From NCBI GenBank assembly GCA_016859345.1, contig CM029120.1:20855001-20919000 (forward strand): 64,000 nucleotides of DNA. Reading direction: 5' to 3'. A program made the position numbers and the translations under genes. The notes below the pieces were generated by a model. The model ran no database searches and was not told the origin of the DNA. It saw nothing but the letters and a program-made list of their open reading frames with translations. This document shows, piece after piece, positions 47,776-59,513 of this stretch; within the stretch, counting starts at the first letter, position 1, and every line of letters starts with the position of its first letter. This stretch comes from Istiophorus platypterus. Its lineage: Eukaryota > Chordata > Actinopteri > Istiophoriformes > Istiophoridae.

Positions 47776-49469
47776 CAGCAGGCTAAAAGTGCTGTGAGAA
47801 GAAAATAAAAAGCTGGTAAGTGGGCCTTAAAGAGTGAGCTTTCACATTATACCGAAAAGCCTTTATCACCAATTATCTGGGTTTTTTTCATTATCACGAG
47901 TAATGAGACATGCATACTATGTATTACTTTTGCCTACCATTATCTCATATATGAACACATAGCATATGCTTTGCTCATTTTAATTGCCATGCCTTTCGAA
48001 GACATATAAAACGCTCCCCTTCTCTTTGAACTTGCAGTGTACCCTAAACCATGTGTTTTCTATTCAGACCTGGGCTTCAGACATAAAATTTGCAAGCCTT
48101 TAAGCTGACCCTTTTTACTGTGATATCAAGCACTTTCTGACATAAGCGTCCAGTCAATTCAGAACTTCAGAAAAATCTCCTCTCTGACTGCCAGTGACAA
48201 GACCTCTGGCCAAAGCTCATGAAAAAATAATACAGCTTTCAATGAATACGAGCAGGTTATGAGCCCTGCTCCTTCATCAATATGTAATGGCATGATGTCA
48301 ACATGGCACAGCCAAAACAGTGTGGCTCCTCTAGTTTTTTTGGTACATGTATTCCAAATCCAAGAGGTTTTCTATTATTTATAACAGCCTATATCTAGAC
48401 TGCAGAAACTGGCAGTAGATTTGAGTGGTGGGTATGCTCGGAAACAGAAAGATGATGTCTATCCACTTTTATTGTCAAGCAATCCACTGTACACTATACT
48501 GTTGACATGCTTGATCTCTCTTCTGGGGGAGGATGAGTGCTGAGAGGCAAAAGTCTGGTTCATACACCAGCTTTAGGTAAAATGTATTTGTGTGCATCAG
48601 GCTTCAGCTTGAATGTCACCGTGAGCCTGGCTCCTTCCTCACATCTAAGATATATACATTCGACATGTGTTTGAAGTCTCTCACATTAATATACCACCCC
48701 TATGTGAAAGTATTCTGTGACTTAGTATACAAAGTTTAGATTAAAGAAACAGAAGGGCACATCAGAGTCTTGTAATGGTTTCCTGGAAAATAAAAGATAG
48801 ACAGGCCTATTAATATTAGATATAAGCTACATGAATATGTAAAGCGGTTTCCCTCGTCTGCATGTAACTATTTTTCCCATTCCTGTGCAGGTGAGATCTG
48901 TTTAGCAGGAAACCACTTTGATCGCACTATTTTTTTCATCCACTCAACTTCTCATACTTAGATATATCCAGGCCAGTATCTGAAGACAAAACAAACACCT
49001 GCTGCCTGTAAAAAGCTTAGAAGGAGGGCTAAATAGGGTTGCACAAATATATCCAAGTTTTTTATTTGCACATTCATCACAAGGCGTCTAGAAAAACAAA
49101 TATGAAACTCCAGAGTCGCACAACCTCTGTGCATTCCATTTCCTATTCTGTCACAATAATTGAGAGAGAGGAAAAAAAAAAATTCAAGATCCATTTTTGA
49201 AAGTAGGTGTAAAAATAGTTGCTTGTCATGACTTTCTGTATTCCTGTTTGCAATATCCATTTTCCCTCCTTTGCTTCAGGGATAGAGCAAAGAAAAAATT
49301 CAAGCAACACAATTAATCTTAATAATATTAAATTCATGCAATGAGCAGGAATTGAGGCACTTGAATCAAGTAGTGTTATTTCTTTTTCCCTTTTTTTTAT
49401 TCTCAACTGATTAATGCTAGATGACATATGATATTAGTTATATTGTTCTCTTTTTTCAAACAAAAGATG
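47776..49469. other. Non-coding stretch, nothing recognised
   Basis: No gene or repeat is supported. A 100-codon minus-strand frame near 48958-49260 is F/L-rich and unrecognised. Confidence 0.5.
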
Positions 49470-49545
49470 CCAAAATGGCATCGTCAGGGTCATTTTCCTC
49501 AGGCTTAGTAATACTCCTCATGACAAGTAAACTGAACCTGATGTG
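49470..49545 (+). repeat. Interspersed repeat fragment, copy 3 of a three-copy family (weak)
   Basis: The words 'catcgtcagggtcattttcc' and 'ctcaggcttagtaatactcc' align with 'catcatcagggttattttct' and 'taatcttgccaaagctcc' of 43917-43960, but the similarity fades after about 50 bp. Confidence 0.4.
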
Positions 49546-52500
49546 TAAACGTGGTCAAGTGACCCTTTTATAAGATCGAAATATGGTAATATATAATTCT
49601 ATTACCAAAATTGGATGAAAAGTTAATTTCCAATCGCTGCTTTTTTTTTCAGGGTAGAACATCCAATGAATGACGCTGGACCCTCCAGCTACATTATAAC
49701 TGCATGTCGTATAGTGCTGAATTTCCTCTTTTGAGATGCTGTAATGAAGTATTCCCAGCTGCCACAGCCACTGCTTTTCAAAATGCAGAACTGTCAAAAG
49801 CTTCCAAAACCTAGTTTGGTTCAAAAAAGACTGCATTTAATCAATAAATCTCCTGCTGATTGCAGCTGAAAATTTTCTCCCAATTTTTATTCTATCATCC
49901 AGTCTGCCTGTTTGAACATTAAATACATTGTCATTAATCAGCCTGTCTGAAGACTTGGCTGAACAACAGCAGTCAAAACATGTTTGGGTGTCTCTCTCTA
50001 AAGACATCCACAGCTGCATGAAGACATTTAGAATTTTGATGCGTACATCTGAGGTCTGCACAGACAACCAACAGAGAGAGGAAGCAATCGAACTCAGGCA
50101 AGCTCCCAAGTCAGTCAGGCCTTGTTATCCAAGGGAAAAAAAATCGATGTTCTCTCTTCCGAGTGTGCATGCTGCTCTGCACAGCATTCACACACTGAAG
50201 CACTCTCAGAAGTAGGGGGGCCTTGCCGACTGACAGTTAAAGAGTGCGGTTAGCGGGGCTGTGTTTACTTTAATGGTTAATCAGAAGTGCTGGAGGTTAC
50301 TTTGAATGCAAGCAGTTAACCTGCTTTTGAACACAGATGACAACTGACAATCTGTAGTTTGTCAGAAGTATTACCACTGCAGTTAAATTGGATGTAGGGT
50401 ATGCAGTTAGGCTTTTGTGGCTGTAGCAATTTCCAATCCCCAATTAGCCTAAATTAAGATGTTAATGATATTACCATGTAACCATATGCAGCTCTCAGCA
50501 TGATTGTTTTCAGCAGTGAAGCAGATCGGGTACACCTGTGTATGTTTGTGTGTGGGTGTGTGTGTTGATATGTGTGTGATCGTCAGACTCACTATCAAGC
50601 AGTTTTTTTTCTCCTTATTTGTCACTTCACATACAATTGAATAAATAGTACGTGACAACTGTATGAAAATGACTATGGTTCATAAATCAACACCCTCTCC
50701 CTAAAATCTGAACATATAGTACTTGGTTGGAACAACTCCTTAGTTCCATTATTGAATAAAAAAAAAGGTGAGACATCAATAATTATGAACCTCATTAGGA
50801 AAAAAATAACTTTCACACAATCTATGGAGAACATAATGTTGAATTTAAATTATAACATATATCTGGTGTATACTGGAATTTACACTTATTATTATTATTA
50901 TTTACACTTATTTATTTTACACTGGAATTTAATTGAGAAATGACCTTCCTCTGACCTACCAGAAAAGGGCCTACTAGCTAGAAAAAAAAAGAAAAACATG
51001 ACCTTAGACATTTTCTGACCTACCCCTAATAATTTGCATACAGTTTCTTACTGCAGTGGTGATCATGTGATGAAATAGCAAATAGTGTCTGTTTGTAGTG
51101 CAGTAAAATGAACCTATGAGGTAGAATCCCAATTTTTTGTATTCTTTGATTGAACAGTCAGTTATAAATGCAAATTTGTCTAATACAGTGTGTACCTAGC
51201 AACACTGGCGAAACTTTCGAGATATTTAACTGAAAGTTGATACATGAAGATTTCTATGACAGACCTGCTGTGGCAGGAGAAATTCTGGCATTGGGAAAGT
51301 TGCATTTGATGCTGCTAATCATAGATTTTCATGGCTAAAAATTCAGTTGAAAATTGCACAGAAAAAAACAGAAGTTGCTAATATTGTCAAGCAGAGCCAT
51401 ATTACTAAACTAAATAACTGCAATCTTTTACATCTGGGTGAATGATTATAATCTACTCTCAAATGTTGTCTTTAGGCTCCTTTAACAACTTTTGCGATGC
51501 AGGTGTGAGCTAAAGAACAGTACGGCACAAAGATACAGTGACATGGATCTAGGTATATTTAATTTGAATTCAGTCTGTTACTTTTCAAAGAAGATATAAC
51601 CATTCTTTCTCTTACAAATTAAAATGTGGCCTCAAAAGCAATAAAACAAACTCTTATTCAGTTCAAGACAGTCAGGTTTTGCTGCTACAGCTTTACTTGG
51701 GCTGGTTTGACCAGTTAGTTGTAGTGTATTGTGTCAGCAAACTTTAGAGACATATTGCTTTGTAACGGACTTTGAAACTTTTTTTCTTCTACACATTTTA
51801 CAAATAAACATTTCCCAATAGTTATGAGTTAATGTCAGGTTTTGTGGTGGGTCAGGTCATTGAACATAGCTTGTCTCCAGACTGACATTGAAACTGACAC
51901 AGGCATGCCCTGCCTCCATGAATAAAAAGATGTAAAAAAAACACTTGAAAGTTGCTGGTTGAAGTTAATTTACCCTTGTGAAAATTCATTTTTGCTGAAA
52001 TTAGGGCTATACTGAACTACTTGAAAGGATTTAATTATATCATAGCTCTTGAGGAGATTTTGCCTTGCACTATTTTGATCTTTTCCCTTTATCTTTCTCC
52101 ATTCTCGCACCCCACATCCAGCCAGCCGAAGACGTATTGTCAGCCCTCGGAATGCAGTCAAAGAAATAAATTCCTTGCATAAAAGCAAAACGTGAGAGAT
52201 ATAATATTCACTTCAAAAATGAATGGGAATTTAGTTGAATATGGTTGTAAATTCAGTTTAAGTGAACATCTGTATAATATTGACAAGGATCAATTTCCAA
52301 TTTCTATAAAGTTTGCAACTATGTCTTCCAAGTTCAGGGAGTGCTATTTCACTTTTTCTGATATAAATGTCAGGAAACCGTGTGTTGTAAGGTGTAAGCT
52401 GAGCTCCAGGGATGTCCTTATAAAATCCAGCCCTCCTGACAACAACTTTACAGCAGCTCTGAAAATATAACTTTTTACAACCACTGAAATATTTCATAGC

Positions 52501-53139
52501 TATTGTCCAGCTCCCCGAATAATTCAGGTTTGCCTAAATCTATCACATCAGAGGAGAAGGCAGTACTGCAGTGTATTAATGTTAATTGGGTTTGGTAGGT
52601 TATCATCAAATTACTCATGTCACAGGAAACCTGGTAGACCTGCCCACCAAGTAGGCCTTTTTTGGTGGGGACATTTTCATGAAAAGAATAAGATGCTTCA
52701 GTTTCAGGGTCCTGGTATCATGAATGCTGGCCAACATTATAAAATAGAGCCATCGTTACTGTTATTACTAACACCTGTGCCTACTATAATAAGTCCAAAT
52801 ATCTGCTATGAAGGAATTAAAGGGATCCATTATGTATTTCAAGTACAGCTGAACTATTTGGGGAAATCATAATAATGGTTTTTACCGATATTAATATTAA
52901 GATATAAATTGTAGCCTCCTGCTTGGTACAAATAAATGAATCATTTATCAAAATGAATCAAATAAATCATCTTTGTACATGAACATAATCCAATAAAACA
53001 ATGCTGTTGCTTGATGAAATAAGGAATTTTTTGTCTAAGAATAGTTAGTTAATTTGACTCATTTAGTCTACATTAATTAGGGTATTACATCAGTGGTATA
53101 CTTAATATTACATGAAATGCTTTGTTTTATGACAGAATT
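49546..53139. other. Non-coding stretch with two small microsatellites
   Basis: An impure GT tract lies at about 50536-50579 and a short (ATT)n at 50887-50902. Opposite-strand frames of 90-95 codons overlap at 49837-50215. The plus-strand one has a hydrophilic, protein-like composition, but neither has convincing splice sites. No repeat family is recognised. Confidence 0.45.
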
Positions 53140-53540
53140 AAGCATTGCTTACGTATTATAACCCCAGATTCTAGGAGTATAGGCTTAGTCCTTTTAAGAA
53201 CTGTCCCTACTGGGTTATCCCTTGCATATATGCAGTTGTGAAGACTTTTTTTGCACCCTTTGCCCAGCTCTGTGCACCAGTCAGGACAAAATCTACAGTA
53301 TATTACACCTACATGCCCTGATGTCTGTTCCTAATAAGTCAGCTTTTTCTTCAGCTGACATAGTTGGAGCCAGTACAGTATGCAGCTAAGAAGGCTATCC
53401 CTATACTCATAGAATCAGGGATTACAGTATGTAACCAATGTAATATTTCATATAGGCTTCGCTCTCTAAGAGCTGTCGCTATTGGGCGAAGTTGGATCTG
53501 GTCAATGCCCCACTGTTCCAAAAGAACCGAGCACTCCAGT
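53140..53540. repeat. Pair of diverged repeat blocks, possibly DIRS-like terminal sequence
   Basis: Two blocks about 290 bp apart share a pattern. 53190-53215 reads 'tagtccttttaagaactgtc...ctactggg' after 'gtataggct', and 53453-53487 reads 'tataggcttcgctctctaag' followed by 'agctgtcgctattggg'. Both follow a 'ta(c/t)..taacc' word. Similar text occurs, as I recall, near the ends of fish DIRS-type elements, and a DIRS-like reverse transcriptase relic lies about 0.5-1 kb downstream. Linking the two is inference. Confidence 0.4.
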
Positions 53541-53701
53541 TCACAAACACCACAACTGGTGCACATCAAATATGCATCAAAATGAGGCCATTTCCCTCTC
53601 TTGCACTAAGCACTGTCTGAACTAATCAGGGTAATAACCCCTTTCTGTCACATAACATGCCTGTTGCCATGAAAGTGGAATAAGCAGGGGAGGAAGAGAG
53701 G

Positions 53702-53760
53702 CAAAAAAAACAAAAAACAAAACATAATTCTTGGGTCGTACAAGTCAGAGAACATCTGTT
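53702..53760 (-). repeat. A/C-rich tail-like sequence after the tRNA-like head
   Basis: On the minus strand the tRNA-like head is followed by about 35 bases of unrelated sequence and then ttttgttttttgttttttt. This layout is that of a short tRNA-derived retroposon with a T/G-rich end. No clear target-site duplication was found. Confidence 0.4.
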
Positions 53761-53833
53761 GATCTCTGTGGGGATCAAACCTGTGTCCTTGGTGTTGTTA
53801 GCACCGTGTTTTAAACAACTGAGCTAACCAGCC
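53760..53833 (-). pseudogene. tRNA-Ile-derived pseudogene or SINE head
   Basis: The minus strand aligns over 74 bases without a gap to eukaryotic tRNA-Ile. It has GGCTGGTTAGCTCAGTTG (A box), an anticodon stem-loop around GGTGCTAACAACACC and a B box GGTTTGATCCCC. The anticodon position reads AAC instead of AAT. Several acceptor-stem pairs are broken: the 5' GGCTGGT faces AGAGATC. It therefore cannot fold as a working tRNA. Both internal polymerase III boxes are still recognisable, so it is either a decayed tRNA gene or the head of a tRNA-derived SINE. Confidence 0.75.
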
Positions 53834-54019
53834 ATTACAGAAAATATATTAGCACAAGAGGCTTATAATGGGAGAGCACACATATTTTGTGGCATATCAG
53901 GTTGTGGTTGAGATGGCTGAATCACCTCTGAAGATTTCTCAATCTCTGTGGAGGAGACCCAGGAGGATGAGTGTCTCATAAACTCCACCATGGGGATTGC
54001 TGTACTATTTTTGAAGAAA

Positions 54020-54436
54020 TCCATCACAATCAGGTCATCCAGATAAAATTAAACTATGATTTTCTGCCTGTGCGACGGCTCCGGGGCCATCTCTACGCTT
54101 CGGAGAATGTGTGTGGGCCAGGGAATAACTGAATGATAAACAATTGTGCTGAAACTGGAATCATCAGAAAGAGAAATACAGGAATTTCCTGTTTCTGGTA
54201 ATGAAAGGGACATGGCAATATGCATCTTTTAGATTGATGGATGTGAGCTGGTGCAGACGCATTACAACACGTGCTTTATGGTGAGCATTTGGAATGACCC
54301 TTTCATGATGGATTTGTTGAAGAGGGACACGTTGACAAAGGGTCTCTCTCCATCCATTTCCTTGGATACCAGAAAGTAACAGAAATAATAACCCTTGTCC
54401 TGGTGGAACTCTGGAGATCACTTTTTTCTTTTTCAC
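54020..54436 (-). pseudogene. DIRS-like retrotransposon reverse transcriptase remnant
   Basis: A minus-strand frame ends in SINLKDAYCHVPFITRNRKF, matching the block of DIRS-type reverse transcriptases that carries the first catalytic aspartate (LKDAYFHVPI...HRKFLRFAF). About 60 codons further, after at least one stop and a frame change, FYLDDL occurs at 54033-54048, the place of the YxDD active-site motif. Just upstream the frame shifts at least once within the preceding conserved block. With stops, shifts and no tyrosine recombinase visible, it is a dead fragment. A Ty3-type origin is less likely because the LKDAYxHVP wording is DIRS-like. Confidence 0.65.
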
Positions 54437-54639
54437 AAGAGCTCAAATAACTCAGTCTCTGTCTGCGACGACATTACTTTTGTCCAGGACACTGTTGAAT
54501 GGTGGACATCTCCATTAAGTGTGTGTCATCACCCTGTTCTACTTTTCAGATGCTACCTAGAGGTGGTTGACAGCTCTAGGATACATCTGAGGCCCAAAGA
54601 GCCCATGGGGGTTGATTATTACCAGTAGGTATTGGTTCT
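54437..54639 (+). other. Unassigned open frame next to the DIRS-like remnant
   Basis: The plus-strand frame 54395-54628 contains TVEWWTSPLSVC, which vaguely recalls the WW-containing block after the reverse transcriptase in DIRS elements. It lies on the opposite strand from the RT remnant, so if real it would require an inversion. I give this little weight. Confidence 0.2.
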
Positions 54640-54777
54640 GTCAGCAGAACAACAACCCAAAGCAAATATCCAGCAGCACAGCAGAATGGTTGACAAAGAA
54701 ATATGAGTTGTTTAAAACTTGCCAGCAATGAGTCCTGACCTTAATCCCATTGAAAACCTTTGCAGAGAACAATAATT
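54640..54777 (+). pseudogene. Tc1-like transposase fragment (copy D)
   Basis: On the plus strand, QQNNNPKQISSSTAEWLTKK is followed after a stop and frame change by SPDLNPIENLCRE. This is the region from the second catalytic position (QxDNDPKH in active proteins, here N in place of D) to the SPDLNPIENLW block with the third catalytic residue, E. No terminal repeats are found around it, so only a piece of about 140 bp remains. Confidence 0.8.
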
Positions 54778-57700
54778 GTACCAGGGTATATTTTGTGATT
54801 GTATTTTCTCACTATTATGCAAGTTTTTGTTATCGCTATCTACATTTGTTCACTAAATTTTGATACTTTATTAAAATATTTTGAAGCTTAAGATACTCTT
54901 TACTGGTAATAGTTAAGTACGAGCATCACATCAGTATATAGCTACATTACAAGCTACTCAGAAAAAGCTAGCCAGATAGCTTACACTCAGAAAAACTTTT
55001 TTTGCTCTGCTTATTGAAATGGAGCCCACTTGGTGTAATTATTATTTGTCTCCAAGGCAGCTCTTATGTCTTCATGACTAAAATGCCTTTGTGTGACTTT
55101 AGATGTGCTCTCTTGAGTGTATGAATGTGGTTGAGTTACATAGCCTAGACTTTTTGCACTTTCACCTAGCCAAAATTAAAAGACTTCTGTACACTCACTG
55201 TAATAAATGCAATTTTTTTCCCCTTTCCCCATCTATCCAAACGGGTCTAAGTGATCCATGCTTAGAGTGCTGCCCTTGAAAGAAATAATTTGCAGAGCTT
55301 CTGCCAAAGGCCAACTTTATTCCATCTCCTTTCCATTTGCACCATCATCAATAAGTTTCATTAATGCGGGTAAATGAGGGTAAATGAGGTAAGTCTGCCC
55401 CTATGAAAACTCATTTGACATCTAATAATCATCTGACTACTCGTTTGATGTAGAGATCTTTGGCTTTTCTTTGTTACATCAGCATTACTGAACTTGCTTA
55501 CTTTGATGCAAAAAACTACTTTCTTTACTCTTTTTACTGTTTTTTGTTTTGTTTTTTTTTTTACAAATATCCATGATCACAGCCATCACAAAGAACATGC
55601 CAGGCCTGTTTCTCTTATCTTTAAATTGACACTCCAAGACGATGTTTGCACCAGCAGTTCAGATTAAGTGAGAGGACATATACTTGCCTGATGATGTAAC
55701 ATCTGTTGGCTGATGTTATAGTGATAAATGATAAAGTAGAGTTATAAATGATAATAAAGTTTCACATCTAGCACGATGGTGGTAATTCTTTATTTAATAT
55801 ATAACGTGCTTCTTGCAGCTTTGTCATGGATAAGAATATCACTTCAAGAGTGTGAATTGCAGCTTAAAACTTTTGTTATATTAGAAATGCAACCTCTCGT
55901 ATTTTTTTCTTCTCCAACAAACATTGTCTGCTGCTCAATAAACATAATGAAATACTTCCAACCCAATATAAAAGGTCATTCTAACCATTCATAAATGCCA
56001 GGGGCATTAAACACGTTAAAGGGTGTCAGAGAATCAGCTGTGTGAGAGTTAGTGAAAGAAGGGGACCATTGAGATAGCTGAACATCAGCCTTGTCAGAAG
56101 CCAAACTACCACAGCTATCAATTCAGGCCTGGGCACAAAGATGCTGTGTGCTTTTGTTGCTGGGTCCTGGCAGAGCTGGCACTCTGTAATGTTTATTAGT
56201 CAGTAACAGCTCTCTTTGCAATCTTGTCAGGGCCGAGAGACATGGAGGATGAAGCAGCAGTGGCCAGCTAATGCCGTCTGTGCCACGGACATGAGAGTAT
56301 GTCTGCCGCTTTATTGCTAGTAATCTTCAACCATGTCACTGTCATCCATGATGCTGTGTGAGTCTGCTCACCACTTTGAGTAACATTTGGCCTTATGATC
56401 TATTGTGGCTTCTGAAAAACAATGGTCTTTGAGAAAAGCTCTAATGACTTTATTACTACAGCGGAATGTTACATAAAAGCGATGTAGGCTGTAATTTTCT
56501 CCGGCAGTGAAACTGCGATTGAACATATGATTCAGAGAGTGCTGAACAGTAAGTACATTTATGGAGGTAGATGCACTTTAATTGTGAATTACCATTTTAT
56601 TCTTGTAATAACTCTCTCCCACTACATTTAAGAAAGCTCTAGTTAGTGTTTTTGTTGCTGTTTTTTAACCCTTATTTATTAAAGGCTGTTTCACTGAGAG
56701 GCAACGTCCCTTTTAGAGGAACACCCTGATCACTGAAACACAGTTTCCCACATTCATCCCTGGAAGCTGCTCAGTACAAGCACAGTCCTACCTGCCTCTC
56801 AACAGGTTTAGATAAATAACTCCAAGGAGATCATCATGGGGATTTTCATACACTCCTACAGAGACATTGAGACCTTATTTACTCGTACTTTTTCATAGGC
56901 TGAGTACTGCTAACCATAACCATATGGCTCTGCCTACTTCAGGTGGCACAGATACATCTTCTCAGTAAAACTCTCATTGTCTTGTGTGAATTTGAATGTG
57001 TACAAAGAAAGAAAAATTCCCCTGGAGAGCCTGAGAGGAACTTTAACTGATTACCTAATATCCTTCTTTTGCTTTTACTCCCCTATCAGTTGCAATCCAT
57101 CTGAGGCAACTTTGTACATACTATGATGAGTCTTCAGCATCACTGTTAGATGAAAGACTGACTACACAGACTGGGATTGGCATTTAACTACAGTCAGCGG
57201 ATGCCCTGTGTGCAAGTAGTGGTTGGTGCCACAGGACCATGCTGCATATGCGCAATGCAGTGAAGAGCATGCGGGGGAAAAATCGTTCCCCTAAAATGAG
57301 CTGCATGATGGTTGGGAGAGGACCATCGAGTGACACATTTCTTGTTTTGCCAGGATGCTGAGTATCTGTCAATGAGACAGCTATTGTTGCTAGCAGGGGA
57401 AGAAACAATTTATTCAAGCAGAAAAAGGAGCAACAGTTTCTGGGATAATTTGCCTTTCAGTGAAGCTGAATCACGCAGACAAAGTAGAGCTCAGCTCGGG
57501 TCCGGCAGTGTATTGTTCGCTTATTATCTACTGGTCTGTTCATAGGGTTGTTTCATGGAGAGGAGTTCAATAATATATGGTGCTCAAGGCTGTTTTTAAA
57601 AAAAAATCATATCAAATGAACCCCAAGTGTAAAACAGTTATTAGAAATGAGAGGTATGATGTATGCTCTCAACCACAAAAATCATATACAGTTCTATGCA

Positions 57701-58685
57701 ATTTTTTTCCAGGTCAGAAGGAAAATGAGCCTTTTCTTGCTTGCTTCTCTTACTCCTAATCTGACATTTCCGCTGCTGTTGCTCAGGTGTTTGTGTAACA
57801 GCTGAATCACAGTATTTAGAGTTTAATCGTTCACACACAATGACTAGTCGGTGCCTTCACACAAGTCTAAAAAAGATTTATTTATCATTTCTCAAATCTC
57901 CCTTTGTTGATATTATTTTTTTTTTTTTACTGGTTTCTCCACTGGGTGATAAATGATTGAAATAAATAATGGTGCTTACTAAATCCTGGAAATGACTCCA
58001 CATTATTTCCTCTATTTAAGTATCTTAAGACAAACAAAATTAGAATATCAGTCATACAATTTTTTTGACACCACTGAGCAGCTAAAGATATCTCAGTACT
58101 TGTTTTTAACTGTTTAATTAAAGAGGTAGACAGGAAAAGGAATGGGAGAACAGCTTCAGGAGATTACTGTATTAGTCACTATAAAGAGCCTGTTTTTGTT
58201 TTTCTTGGTCTTTAAATTTGCATTTTAAATTTGCTAAAGTGAAGAGTTAAGGGACTGCTATACCACGTTACCCATCAGGTACCTATGGGTAAGGTTGATA
58301 TTGGTTATTTTTTAAAACTAATCCGACACAGATTTTTTTTAAACATTTCTAAATCCTTTAACCTTCCACAGAACATTTCTGGCCCCACACGTAACCACTG
58401 AAAAATATTTTAGTTCTTACTCTGGATATGTCTCTTTATTTCCTGGGTAAGATTAACTTTGTGTCTGACCATAGATGTAATACCTCTGAAGCACCCTCAC
58501 TACCTACTACAATAACCCAGATGCATATAATCCCCTCGGCATCTGTAATGAGCTGTTCATGGCCACATTTTCCAGCTACTTTTTCAGTCTGGCTAATTGC
58601 CCTGCTCACCTTGCCAATATTGACGTAGTTTAGTTTAATGATTTGTAATCATCAACCCTTGACTTTTCCGCCCCATACACATCCA
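54778..58685. other. Non-coding stretch with candidate conserved elements
   Basis: No gene is supported. 56040-56340 is less AT-rich, non-repetitive and conserved-looking, with no coding frame. T-rich runs occur near 55541-55562 and 57917-57930. The frame at 57184-57417 (minus) starts with a hydrophobic stretch resembling a signal peptide but has no ATG, so it is not called. Confidence 0.45.
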
Positions 58686-58689
58686 GGGT

Positions 58690-59440
58690 TGTCTCAGTTA
58701 TTAATACAGCCCCTTGGATCAACGATAACATCACACAACAAATAAGGGAACATAGAACGTGGATAGAAAAAATTGAAACTTGAAGTTCGCCTTGATGGAG
58801 CTATTGTATAAATTCAACCAGACAATTAAAGATGTGCGAGCTACCTAGTTTTCTGGCCTGATTATGATAATAAACACAACCCAAGGTTTCAGTTTACTAC
58901 TATTAACCAGCTTTGAAATCCCTCTCTTCCTGACATTCCCACCTTATATGCTAATGACTGTGAAAACTTATCTTTTTTAGTTGGCAAGATTGATGGTCTG
59001 ATGCCCAATTTCCTCTGATTTCCTCATTCAGCCGTCCTATTTTACTGTCTGATTTCTTTTATCTCTCTGCAGATCATTTTAAAAACTGCCCTACGAAATA
59101 TTGCTAAAATCTTGTCTTCTAAGGATCTCGACCGATGAACTCACACTTTCATTTTCTCTACACATGCCTGAGCCAGGCAGCCCCTGAATGTTTATAGCTG
59201 ACGAAAATGCAGCTGCCAGGCTACTAAGTAGAACTAGCTGTCTGTCCCACATTACCCTGATCTCCTTTTTCTTTATTCCACCTTCTTACCACTCCAATCC
59301 TCAAACCTCAGCCTTTTATCCATCACCTGCTCCAACTGCAAACAAAAGGTGATGACATCCTTGCTGTTTTTGCCCCAACCCTTTGGAATCATTTTCCCCA
59401 ACAATCAAATTTGTTGAAACTTAAGGCATTTTAATAGGCT
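58690..59440 (+). pseudogene. L2-like LINE remnant lacking the reverse transcriptase core
   Basis: The first half (58705-59000) encodes, in shifting frames, TAPWINDNI, YKFNQTIKDVRAT, LIMINKHNPRFQFTTINQL and NDCENLSFLVGKID. These form the linker between endonuclease and reverse transcriptase in fish L2/CR1-group LINEs. The second half (59195-59430) encodes ENAAARLLSRTSCLSHITL and GDDILAVFAPTLWNHFPQQ, the C-terminal part of the same protein. The several hundred codons of reverse transcriptase that should lie between are missing, so only about 200 bp separate the two halves. Stops and shifts make it inactive. A GT-rich stretch follows closely. Confidence 0.8.
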
Positions 59441-59486
59441 TTAATAGTTTTTTTTTTATTTGTTTAATTTTTTTATTCACTTACAT

Positions 59487-59513
59487 TGTGTGTGTGTGAG
59501 TGTGTGTGTGTGT
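59487..59513. repeat. (GT)n microsatellite, interrupted
   Basis: About 13 GT units with one GA interruption, shortly after the LINE remnant and a T-rich run. Confidence 0.93.

Noticed and set aside
49837..50215. Overlapping opposite-strand frames of 90-95 codons
   Set aside because: The plus frame looks somewhat protein-like, but the only donor-like site is a GC type and the acceptor is weak, so I do not call an exon.
57184..57417. Minus-strand frame starting with a signal-peptide-like hydrophobic run
   Set aside because: The frame has no ATG at that start and an in-frame stop lies shortly upstream; the remaining sequence shows no family features.
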